64,000 nucleotides of DNA. It comes from Tribonema minus (taxonomy: Eukaryota; Sar; Xanthophyceae; Tribonematales; Tribonemataceae). The stretch is from contig JAFCMP010000235.1 in NCBI GenBank assembly GCA_017506865.1, positions 744,001-808,000 on the forward strand, given 5' to 3'. The notes under the pieces were generated by a model. It saw only the letters and a program-made list of their open reading frames with translations, did no database searches and was not told where the DNA came from. Positions 22,652 through 32,828 of this stretch are shown here, one piece after another (within the stretch, counting starts at the first letter, position 1; each line of letters opens with the position of its first letter). A program made the position numbers and the translations under genes.

Positions 22652-25600
22652 TCAAACTGCAAGCCCTCGTGCTGACTTCTTGTCTTTTTCAGCCGTGAAC
22701 CTCACCTGCCGGGGCGGGTTGTTGCCGCTGGAGCGCATAGTCTGTGTGCCCGTGAGTCGTGGCAGCCACACCTGCGTCGTGTTCTCTCTGCGGAAGTGAG
22801 AGTCGTCCGTCTGCTGCGCGGTCGTCGCACACTTACGCAGGTTCGCAATCTGCGTATCCAAAGGTCGGACAGTGGTGCAGCAGGAGGGTCAGTTAACTTC
22901 AGATTGCCCCTGCATTGAACTGTGACAGAGAGCTGCATGCTGCAAAATGTGCCATACTGGCCTACCGCAGTGAGCTGGCGTCTTTTATGCACACATTGCA
23001 CTGTCCATGCACGAAACAGTATATTAGCATTTGGGGTCATTGCCAAAGGCTGCACACACTTCATGCTTCCTATCCACAATCACCTGATGGTGCAACATTG
23101 CTGCTGCAGAACCAAAGCTTACCTGCAGGGCCTTGCGTCTAAGTGTCCACTCATTCCAGCTGTAGCTGTGGTCGATATTCTTGTCGGCAAAGTGCAAGGG
23201 CGTCTCTGTGCCAGCATCGCATTTCACGGCTGCCGGACCTTTCGCAGCTCCAGCGCCACCTGCCACAAAATATGTGCAAGATGAAGGGGATGCTGAGCTG
23301 CCAGTCATAAAGCTGGCAATACACAACTTCTGATTGTGTCAACACAGCGTATGCCAGCTGTTGCAATTAGGTCAGAAGATAGCATCGGATCACCTTGGGG
23401 TAAAAGCACGGCAAATGATTAGATGTCGAGTCACCATATAGATTATGAGCCTGATCTCACGTAGCTGATGTTGCCACAACACTCTTGCACCACCAAGACT
23501 TGACATGAAGCATCTTTACTTGTGCATTCAATCACTGTGCAGATGGCGATAGTACCGCAGCAAACTGTGCAGCATGCAAGGACTACAAAGGTGGTAGAAT
23601 CCATTGCACAGGCTGTGTGCCAGCTTTGCTCAAGTGTGATGCAGGCTGCACATCCTGCATGCACTAAAGGGCTCGTACAACTCGCCACCTTCATGTTGGG
23701 AAGTAATCCACCTTTTTTGGTAGACCAGGGAGGGAGGGCACGACTTGACTTGTGCATGACTCAACTCACACGCTACTGTCCACTCCACTGGCAAAGTAAT
23801 CAAGCGCCAACATCTCACCATCTGCCAGCAGGCCATCGCCGCGCAGCATGCGCATGATGGAGACGTTTGGGAACGAGTCCTGCAGCCTCAGCAGATGTAT
23901 GAGTTCTGGCGACTGCATGGCACGCTCAAGAACGCCATGCACCAACGCCTCTGGCGACTTCTGGAAGGCCTGTACAGGGATGAAATAAGGCAGCAGCACC
24001 CGAAGAAGGGGTCAATTGATGCTTGTCGTTATCGCTGCGGAATGGTAATCACGCGGTGTACGCGGTGTTGGCAGTCGCACTGCACACCTGTGTCATGCTG
24101 CTGCAGGCTGATTGTGACACAGACTCTGACTCAGACTTGCGGTTGTTGAGCACTGCTCAAGCCCGCATGACACGCAGGGCCCGCAAGGAGCATCCTTCCA
24201 GATGTTACACAAGCATGCACAAGACCATGCTTCAATTAGTCTGTAGCACAACAGCATCGATGGCCTCACCCTTGCAGCCGCCCTGTCGCATGTGCAATCG
24301 GAGCACAGCGCGCCCATACATAGACTGATGGCATCTCTACTTCAAGCAGCAGTTCACAGCACAGCCCACCCCCCCATCACGACGTGCACACACGCACCTC
24401 TGCGGCGACCTTGTGCGCAAACACGTAGTGCGCATTGCGCCAGCGTTGCACCCCCAGCTCGGGCCGCCCCGGCAGAAGCAACCCGCGCCTATTGACAATG
24501 GTCCACGGGCAGAACCCCTGGAACTCCAGCGGCAGCTGCATGAACTCCGGCGTCGACTCTATGGACAGCCTGACGGGCTTGTCTTTGGCACGAGCCGCCG
24601 CAGTGTCAATCATTTCGTCCGTGGAGGCTATGGGTGTGACATCCGCGGCAGTAACAGCTGCCGTGCGGGGGTCATCCTGCTGAGCGCTGCTGCCGGGCTT
24701 GTTGCTGCCGCGGCTGCTGCCCCTGCCGCTGCCCACGCTCTTGCTGTCCGAATGAGCTTCAATCGCAGGCGCGTCCTTGCTTTCCGCAGGCGCCTGCTCC
24801 TCATCTTTGCCAGGAGGTGACTCTCCGTCACCTGAAGTTTTCGCTGCCGCATCAAGCACTGCCGCCATCTCCTTGGCGTCTTCCTCATATGCGCTGCCCT
24901 TGAGGTCACCGGCGTCAAGGGACGCAGCTCTGGTGCTCTTCTCCTCTGCATTGTTGTCGTTGCCGGTGAGCGCTGACACACCAGCGGTGGACTCGGACTC
25001 TGACTCAATGCTGCGAACTGCAGCGTCTTTGCCCTTCCCGCTGCCATGTGAGCTGCGAACACTGCCTCTGCTACCGCCACCGCTGCTGCCGTCTCCATGC
25101 CTCACGTTGCTGCCGCCGCCGTCGCCGTCGCAGCCGCCGCCGCTGCCACCGTCGATAGTGCCACCCCTTCCCTCCTTGCCTGCACTTGAAGTTTTAGAAT
25201 GTGATGACCGAGGGCCCTCAAGCACAGCCGCTTTGTCCTGCATGTCAGCAGTGCCGCCTTCGAAACTTCTGCTATCACCGCTGCTCAGGTGCTTGGCGGG
25301 CGCAACCGTCGGCAGAGAGTGCTGGTAGAGGCTGCCGTGCGTGCTCTGCGACACGGTACTTGCGTTGGCGCCAGCGATAGCAACTGCGGCCTGGTCGCAC
25401 GGAGCGTTACAACATGCAACAAGAACAATCAGAGGAAGATGGGCTCAGCATTGCTGAATGCGGCACTACGAGCTGATACCGATGAGCTGAGCACTGTGGT
25501 AGGCCTTATACAAATGGAGTTGATGCGCGCGATCTGTCTTTGAGCTCTCACCTGCAGGCAACGCCTATCATGTACAGCAGAGGTGTCTGCTGGTGTGGTC

Positions 25601-28517
25601 ACACCGGCACAACCCACTAATGTTGCAGTTGAAGTATATGCTGTAGGACAACATGAACGGACGAGTCATCACTCTGGTTACATTCGGTCGCATCATGATA
25701 CTGATCACAACGAGCAGGATACTGTATACCAGAGCTCTCGCCCTTCCAGGTTCAGGAGCGCCATCAAGTGCAACATCCTGCAATGCATGTCCTGTTATCA
25801 TATGCAGCACCCCGACGATTATGCCTGCAGTGTAGTGCGCCTTTGAAAACTAGAACATATACATTCAAACAAGGTACACTGCAGGGTGCAACCAATACAC
25901 TCAGCGGTGATGCGACATCATATAGTTCAAATTGAACTTGTTTCAACAACTTCAACAGCAGCCGTACGCATGGACACTTGCGTCCTCACCTCCGCTGCCT
26001 CAGCCTCCTCCTCCAGCGGCGATATCTTGGCCTCACACGCCGCGCGCACTACATCCATGCTCTCCACAAGTGTGGACGTATACGATGCCTTGTACTTGCG
26101 CAGCACGGCGTAGGCGGCTTCGCGCGAGCGCAGCACCTGCAGCTCGCGGAACAGCGCGCGCCACTGCGTAGACACCTCGTCGAACTTGGGGTAGACGTGC
26201 TCCTGGGGGGCAGCAGCGCTCAGGTGCAATACGCGCACGCACCGTCAGCCATGTGTTGCGGTGGGTATTGGGTGCGAGGCAGGGAGTGGTAAGCAAGGGT
26301 TGCAGCTGATGTTCACAGCACAGCGCTCAATTGCATACGGAGGCAAACCTTGAAGTTGAAGCAGATGCTATGTTGCAGCCCAACGTCTGTCACAAAGAGC
26401 GTGGCGCCATCCCCAATGCAGTAGATGTGAAATAATTGCAATGCTACATGCCTACTAAGCAAAGCCACATGCGGGATGCTGAACCAGTCTGCTCATCACA
26501 ATGGCATCACATTGCCTGGGGGTCACAACATGTCGAAGATGTTTTGTTGGTTGGCTGACAAAAAAAATATGCTGCGCGCAAAGCACTCTCATGTTACTTC
26601 AGATTGGGGTGTCCAAAGCATACCGGATTTCACAAGCTCATCTTGCAGCTAGTGCTGTCATTTCAAGGCGAAAGCCTACAAGCATGCGCCTTAGTCAAGT
26701 AGGTGCTGCGTTGCATTTTCAACGGCGCTGCGAATGAGACAAACAAACCTTCTGGCGCACAAATGATCGCCCACAGTGAATGCAGCTTTTCTTGTTTAAG
26801 TACTGCATCATTGACTGAGGGATCACAAACAGTTCTCCAAAATGCTTTGCCACCTTGAGTCTGTACAGTGACAAACGCACCATTGATCACTCGTAGAAGC
26901 TTCCTATGTGCTGATGCGTAATGAGCCACTGTTCACGCCACGCGCGCAGCAACGCCCACCGATGCACGCCAAGGCACAAGTGATGAGCATACAATGATAA
27001 GTGATGTGTCTGCATTTTTGTTGAACTACAAACACGCTGCGGCAGACTTGCCAGAGCAGGCATCTACCAGCTCACCTTTGGAACAGATGCCTTGTTCTCC
27101 ACCAGCTGCCTCAAGTCCGAGAGCTCCCGCGCCAGCCGCTCACGCACGGACCGCACCTGTACAGGCGCAACACGTTTGAATGTCAATGACCATGCTTTAT
27201 GAGCACTCTGTAGATTGAACATTATATCCCATTGCATTGTAGAACATGTGTGCAGTGTTGGCTCAACAACAGGCTGTGGGCTGGCAGAGAGACGCAAAAG
27301 GCAACATCGACACAACCGTGGCGGAACCCTTTGTCGCCGGGATGCGTGGCATTTGCCAAGTATCATGACTCTTCTGCCACACAAAGAAAGGCCAACAATT
27401 TCATTTGTGCTATATGGTTCACAGCAAAGCTTTCAGTTCTCATCGAGTGTCGCAATGTGTGTCAAGCCCGGCGCCGCTTGTGCAATCTTCACCGCATGCC
27501 GCGCGTTGCTGCTCTTGACGAGCTTACTCCAACAGCCAACCCAAGGCACCGCATACATATTTACATGCCCAGCGCGCATTCCTAGCCAATTCAGATCGCG
27601 TGGCTGGCAACGCACACAGCAATATGTGCATATACACTTGCCTTGCGCTCGCTGATGATGACGTCCTCCTGGACGCTCTGCAGGTACGCCAGGTACTGCC
27701 GCCTGTTGGCCAACTCGTCCTTCCAGCGATCCACCACCTCAATCGTCAACCCCTGCGGCTGGTGCATGTACATGAGCACAATCACGTCTTGGTAGCGGCG
27801 GCACGCGATCTGCGTCTGCTCCACTTCAACCAGCAACTCCGCCGAGAGTTCAGCCAACAGCGCAGCGGCGTCGGCATCCGCATCCGGTACTCGATTGCCG
27901 CCCTTCCCAATGTGCTTGTTGAAGAGGCGTATGCCAAACACAATGCTGGCCAACTCTTCTAACTGAGCATATTTCTCTTCTGACGTCAGCGTGATGAAGG
28001 CTTTCAGGCTGATGCGCGGGAAGACGCTTTCGAGAGCTGCCGCAACCTCCCTCTCCACTGTCCTGTCCGCCTCCGACCCCTCATGTGCGTGCTTGAGCAA
28101 ATAGGTGAAGATCTGTCGGTGCATGGTGGTAAGAGCTTCAAAGTCGGCACCATCTCTTGGCTTTAATTGCACAATGGCCCTCTGCAGCTCCTTGAGTCTG
28201 GCAGCGCGACGGGAGGCCTTGACCTCGAGCTCTTTCTCCTCGCGCACGTACGTGGTGTCGAAGGCTACCTGCATGCGGAGCGTCTCCATAGGGGGACTAT
28301 CATCGGCAAGCAACCTGGCCACACTCACGTCTATCAGTTTGTTGATGCCTTCAGACGATAATGGAGCATCTAGGCTGAACAGCGGCATTGAGTGAGCGCC
28401 ATTGGCGGTCTCGATCACAGTCCTGGCCACGAGTGCTGCCAGCACCTCCGGAACTGCAATGCCACGGGCAGCGCATTGCTGCACTATCTCAGCTATAAGC
28501 TTGTCTATCTCCTCCAT
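22652..28517 (-). CDS. CFAP206: Cilia- and flagella-associated protein CFAP206
   Basis: Seven exons on the minus strand: 28517-27642, 27156-27076, 26202-25990, 25390-24398, 23969-23819, 23259-23123, 22849-22652; about 882 residues. Colinear matches to the family: MEEIDKLIAEIVQQCAARG (start), LRMQVAFDTTYV, SIVFGIRLFNKHIGKGG, VPKEHVYPKFDEV across the exon 2/3 joint, EFQGFCPWTIVNRRGLLLPG in exon 4, AEAFQKSPE across exon 4/5, YSWNEWTLRRKALQ in exon 6 and IANLRK then SHFRRENTTQVW in exon 7. CFAP206 is a radial-spoke-base and adaptor component of motile axonemes. Exon 4 adds about 260 Ser/Gly/Asp-rich, probably disordered residues absent from animal homologues (about 620 residues). Intron 1 uses a GC donor (AAG/GCAAGT). 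The start ATG is fixed by the homologous MEEIDK. A LINE lies 86 bp upstream. Confidence 0.92.
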
Positions 28518-28590
28518 CGCCCTTGTTTGTTTTTTTGTTTGTTTGTTTTTTTTTGCCGTAGGCCCCGCCACCCGGCGGTTACACTTCGTG

Positions 28591-28602
28591 TTGAAGTTGT
28601 AT
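28591..28602. repeat. Putative LINE target-site duplication, 3' side
   Basis: TTGAAGTTGTAT, identical to 35258-35269, immediately outside the LINE. It sits in a small hairpin (ACTTC-GTGTT-GAAGT). Confidence 0.6.
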
Positions 28603-28661
28603 ATCATGTCCTGGACCGCATGGGCTGCGCGCACGATAAATCGGGCTTGCAATAACTAAAT

Positions 28662-31600
28662 CTACGGAGGGGCCGGCGGTTCGGCGCTGGCCGGCGAGGG
28701 CCGCGGCACTTGCAACAGTGCGATGCGGCGGTAAGCGCTGACGTCGCCATCAGGGGCAATGACTGCGTTCCAGTTGTCGATCACGACACGTGTGAGCGCG
28801 CGCTGTAGCGCGAGGGAGGTGCGGCGGCGCCAGAAGGCAACGCGCTGCTCGAGATTGTAGCTGCCCTGCGAGCTCTGCTCGGCGAGTGCGTGTAGCAGCG
28901 CTTGGGTGTCGCGTGACACAGCGCCGAAGTGGTCAAAGGCTGCGGAAAATAGGGTGTGTGTAGTGGGGTCCAGGGCCCCTGAGACTACGTATGTGTCTAT
29001 CTTTTCCTGCGAAGCCGATTCAAGCACGCGCTGCACATCGCGTGCGCCCCCCTGAGCCTGACGGAGGCGGGAGGGGCATGAGCTGTCACGTATGGTGACG
29101 TCTATGCAACAAGCTACTTCAAAGCCGCCGCGCAGTTTAGTGCACCGGCCTGCTGCTACCGCGTCGGCGCTCGGCTGCGCTTTAGGGACTGGAAGGCAGA
29201 CCTGGTTGCTGCCAAGGACGATGTCCATGAACTTGTTGAACCCGTGGCGCGCCGCGTAGCGGCGGAAGGGGGCAAGGGTGTCCCGGTCGAGACCGCGGAG
29301 GTGGGCCACCTGCTTGAGCAGCTGAAAGAGCGCGTCTGCGAGCAAGTTGGGTCGCGTGACGTTAAGCCCTTGTGTGCAGCGGCGCAGGTGGGCACCCGAG
29401 TCCACTGGTCTATGGCACTTGGGGCACCGCGCCGCAGCGGGGGCGGGGCGCTCCACGCCCAGGTGGCGCCGCAGCGTCTCGCGGAATTCCGGCGGGGACA
29501 TGGTCTCCGCTGGGTCAGTGCTCGGCAATTGCGCCAAGAAACCCATGGCCCCCTTAGAGGCGCTGCTGCGCCACGCCGCGACTGCTTCCAACGCATTTGC
29601 TGCTTCAAGCCGACGCAGCTGCGTGGCGGCGAGCGCTGCGTCTAGCACCCGTGATAGCGCCGCTTGACGCCGCGGCAGCACGGCGGCCGGCGGGGCCTGG
29701 GCAGAGCCTGGCTCGCGCGCCACCGCTGGCGCAGCAGCGCGGCGCGCGCCGGCGAGAGTCCGCATGCCCGGCCCCGCAGCTCCGCCTGCCCGTTGCAGCA
29801 GATCGCGCAGCGCCCGCCATGCGCCGTCGTCCTGGCGCCAGTCCTGGTACCAGACCGTGGGCAGGAGCAGTGCGAGGGCCGCTGCAGCCTCATCGCTGCC
29901 GCTGCGCAGCTGCTGCAGGCAGGTAGCTATCTGGGTGAAGGTGAAGCCATAGCGGGCATGCTCTAGGACGCGGCTGCGTGCCGCGACTGGAAATGCCGCC
30001 AGTGCCGGCCCCATGCACTCGAGGGAACGTGCAGCAAATGCGGCACATGCACGGGGCGCCGCGCCCAGCACGCCAAAGCCACCACTCCCCAGCCGCAGAT
30101 GCACGCGTACCTGCTGATGTGCTGGTAGCGTCACTGGGGCCTCGCCACCCCAGTCGGCGCCGCGTACCCATGCCACTGCCGCCGCCCACAGAGAGGGCGG
30201 CGCCGCCGCCGCCGAACCCGCCGGCGGGCCGCGGCAATCGTCACCCGCCGCCGGCGCGCCCTGGTGGGCCGGCGGCGTAAGACCCGCCGATGGCTCCTGC
30301 GCCAGCGCGGCCACGGCCGCTAGCGTGATGGCGTCGAAGCGCCGTAGCTCCTCGTGCGTGAGGGATGGCGCAGAATTGCGCGAGACATGCCCTGCGCGGG
30401 CGGGGACGGCAAGACGCAGAATGGAGAAGGCAGCCTGCACATCCTCCATCTGCACAAGCTCCGCAACCAGGCGGTCGGTGCCGGGGGCACGAAGGGTCGC
30501 CGCCACTTGCGCGCGCACGAAGCCCTCGGTGCCGACCGGCACCCCCATCAGCGTGATGCCGTCGTCACATACTGGTACGGGGACATTGGCGGCGGCAAAG
30601 ACGGCGGCGGCGCGCTCGCGGGCGCCGCCTGAGGCCGGCACCAGCGCTGCGCATTTCGTGACGTTGACCTGAATGTTGAGCTCGCTCAGCGCCTGTTGTA
30701 TGAAGCAGAACGCGCGGCCAACGTGGCCGAGCACCGGCGCGTCACAGCTGGGCGTCATGATGGTGAGGTCATCGAGGTAGCCCGGAAGCGCCAGTTGCGG
30801 GAACTTGGCGCGGGCAGCCACCATGGTGCCGCGCAGTGCCAGCGCGAACAGCAGCGGCCCCAATGGGTGGCCGTGCTGCACGCCCTGTTGGGAGAGGATG
30901 ATGGCGGCGTCGGCGTGCCCATCTAGGCCAAATTGTAGCCAAGGGGCCCGGCCGGGGCCGTAGATGTGCTCGACGTAGCCGTACAGGCCAGGCAGATGCT
31001 CGGCCACCGCGGTGAGGACTGCCGAGCGCGACAGCGCGTTGAAGGCGTTACTGCCGTCAATGGCAAGGAGCACGCCGCCGCACTCATGCGTGAGCTGCGC
31101 CATGAGCGCCACTCTCTCTGCGCCCCCCCGCGCGCCGACCCCAAACTGGCCAATTGGTTCCAGCAGCGCGGAGACGCGGTCCCGGGTGTCCGTGCAGAAG
31201 GTGCGGGCGAACAGGCGGCGGATGGTGTCGCCGCACGCGATGGGGCGCGCCTTCTCGCCCACAGCGCTGAGGCGCGCGGCCGCGTGAAGGCGCCAAAAGG
31301 GGGCGGGCAGCGCGGCGGGGGTGGAGTACACCGCGGTACCCAGCCACGCCAGCAGCTCAAGGAGCCAGTCAACCGTGCGCCTCGACGTGTGCGCCGTGTG
31401 CCGGACGCACTGCTGGAAGTGGGAGTTGCGCAGCCCAGAGGGACCGGCGGCCGAGCCAGGGTTGGCGGCGAGGATGGCCTCGCGTAGCCCGTCCGTTGTG
31501 AATGAAGCGCAGTTGAGTGGTGCCGGCGCCGCCAGCGCCGCCGCCGCCACCAAGCTGCGCGCCCGCGATGCCGCGGCATCCAGCTTCGCAGACGCATCGC

Positions 31601-32828
31601 CAGCTGGGTGTTTAGCCTGCAGTTTATGCAAGGTAGCGGAGTCGCGGGGGGCAGATGTGTCAGCACCCTCCGCCAGCAGCCGCGCGGCGCGCCCGACGCC
31701 GCCCGGCTGCCGCGCCGTCGCCGCCGCGCGCTCCCGCGCTGCCGCCGCCGCCTCCGTCATAGACCTAGCGCGGCGCGTGCACGCACGGGCGGCGCCGCGG
31801 CGGCAGAAGGCCAGCGCTGTGCGCGTGAGCAGGTCCAGGTCGCCTGCCACGAAGGCCGCAAAACGGTGCGCCCGCGGCAGGGAGCCGTCGGGTACAAGCA
31901 GCAGGCACGGCAGCAGATGCAGCAGCTTGCACCATGCATCGGCTGTGGCGGACGCCTGTGCCGCTGCCTCAACCCCGTGTGCCTGCGCTACCGCCGTCTG
32001 CGCTTCCCGGAGGCCCGCCAGCGTGGCCGTCAAGGCGGCTGTGAAGTCCGAGCGGTGCTCCAGGCGAATGCAGCGGCCGACCACCAGTTGCTGCTGTAGA
32101 ACATAGTCAAAGGAGAGGTCGTCAAGCGCTGCGCGCGCGGGCGAGAGCGGCGCCAGCGTCCAGAGCGGAAGCGCGCTGCGCCATGTTGGCCCTGCCGCAG
32201 CCACAGCGGCAGCTGCGCGGGCGCCGGGGCCGCGCGCGCCGCCGCTGGCTGTAGAGAGGGGGAGGATGGGGGGCAGAGGCGCGACGCGGGGCCCGTGTGG
32301 CCGCTGCGTTGCGGCCGCCCCCCGGGACTTGTACAGGTGGTCGCGCTGGTGCAATTTCGTGCGCACGCACCCTGGCTCGCCGCACGAGGCGCATGCGCAG
32401 AGTAGCAGCTCGGGTTCCACGGCGTAGTAGGTGCCCGCGCCGGCTCGGTGGAGAGTCAAACACTCATCGTCGACCGCCTGCATACGCGCGAGAAAGTCGG
32501 CAGGCACATTCGGATGCTCGCGGCGCTGGTGATCCGCCAGCGTCGTGGCGATGCGGCGCGCCAGCGCCAGCGACGCCGACGTCTGCGCCGTGAGCGTGTG
32601 CGCCTCCCCGTTCCGGCGGAGGCGCGGTTTGGGCACTGGCACCCGAAAGAGGCAGCCAGTGTCATATAAAGGGCAGCGCGGATAGATGGCAGCCGTTGCA
32701 GGCTGAGCGGGCGCCTGCACTGCCTCAGGCTGCGCAGGGTCTATGCCTGCCGCGGCAGCCGCTGCTGCAGCAGCAGCTGCCGCAATGGCCGCCGGTGCGG
32801 CTCCCCCTGAAGTAGCCTCAGACATCAT
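28662..32828 (-). CDS. LINE ORF2: reverse transcriptase with C-terminal zinc knuckle and endonuclease-like domain
   Basis: 1388 residues from ATG 32828 without a stop. After an Ala/Pro-rich start comes a Cys/His cluster (CASCGEPGC...H...H, about residues 145-165). The reverse transcriptase spans about 420-760, with GSAAGPSGLRN, the first catalytic Asp in LLAIDGSNAFNAL (about 590), QQGVQHGHPLGPLLFALAL (about 650) and YLDD (about 685). A CCHC-type knuckle, CPKCHRPVDSGAHLRRC, lies near 1140, followed by a region with IDVTIRDSS (about 1240) that resembles the restriction-like endonuclease of R2-type elements. No apurinic-type endonuclease is visible at the N-terminus, which fits an R2-like build. 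The start overlaps the ORF1 stop (TAATG). The role is target-primed reverse transcription of the element's own RNA. Confidence 0.88.
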   Translation of the reverse strand: MMSEATSGGAAPAAIAAAAAAAAAAAAGIDPAQPEAVQAPAQPATAAIYPRCPLYDTGCLFRVPVPKPRLRRNGEAHTLTAQTSASLALARRIATTLADHQRREHPNVPADFLARMQAVDDECLTLHRAGAGTYYAVEPELLLCACASCGEPGCVRTKLHQRDHLYKSRGAAATQRPHGPRVAPLPPILPLSTASGGARGPGARAAAAVAAAGPTWRSALPLWTLAPLSPARAALDDLSFDYVLQQQLVVGRCIRLEHRSDFTAALTATLAGLREAQTAVAQAHGVEAAAQASATADAWCKLLHLLPCLLLVPDGSLPRAHRFAAFVAGDLDLLTRTALAFCRRGAARACTRRARSMTEAAAAARERAAATARQPGGVGRAARLLAEGADTSAPRDSATLHKLQAKHPAGDASAKLDAAASRARSLVAAAALAAPAPLNCASFTTDGLREAILAANPGSAAGPSGLRNSHFQQCVRHTAHTSRRTVDWLLELLAWLGTAVYSTPAALPAPFWRLHAAARLSAVGEKARPIACGDTIRRLFARTFCTDTRDRVSALLEPIGQFGVGARGGAERVALMAQLTHECGGVLLAIDGSNAFNALSRSAVLTAVAEHLPGLYGYVEHIYGPGRAPWLQFGLDGHADAAIILSQQGVQHGHPLGPLLFALALRGTMVAARAKFPQLALPGYLDDLTIMTPSCDAPVLGHVGRAFCFIQQALSELNIQVNVTKCAALVPASGGARERAAAVFAAANVPVPVCDDGITLMGVPVGTEGFVRAQVAATLRAPGTDRLVAELVQMEDVQAAFSILRLAVPARAGHVSRNSAPSLTHEELRRFDAITLAAVAALAQEPSAGLTPPAHQGAPAAGDDCRGPPAGSAAAAPPSLWAAAVAWVRGADWGGEAPVTLPAHQQVRVHLRLGSGGFGVLGAAPRACAAFAARSLECMGPALAAFPVAARSRVLEHARYGFTFTQIATCLQQLRSGSDEAAAALALLLPTVWYQDWRQDDGAWRALRDLLQRAGGAAGPGMRTLAGARRAAAPAVAREPGSAQAPPAAVLPRRQAALSRVLDAALAATQLRRLEAANALEAVAAWRSSASKGAMGFLAQLPSTDPAETMSPPEFRETLRRHLGVERPAPAAARCPKCHRPVDSGAHLRRCTQGLNVTRPNLLADALFQLLKQVAHLRGLDRDTLAPFRRYAARHGFNKFMDIVLGSNQVCLPVPKAQPSADAVAAGRCTKLRGGFEVACCIDVTIRDSSCPSRLRQAQGGARDVQRVLESASQEKIDTYVVSGALDPTTHTLFSAAFDHFGAVSRDTQALLHALAEQSSQGSYNLEQRVAFWRRRTSLALQRALTRVVIDNWNAVIAPDGDVSAYRRIALLQVPRPSPASAEPPAPP

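Noticed and set aside
28524-28554. T-rich run read as the poly(A) tail of the LINE
   Set aside because: It lies outside the perfect 12-bp duplication, and no matching duplication supports this boundary. It is more likely part of the CFAP206 leader, though I cannot exclude the alternative.
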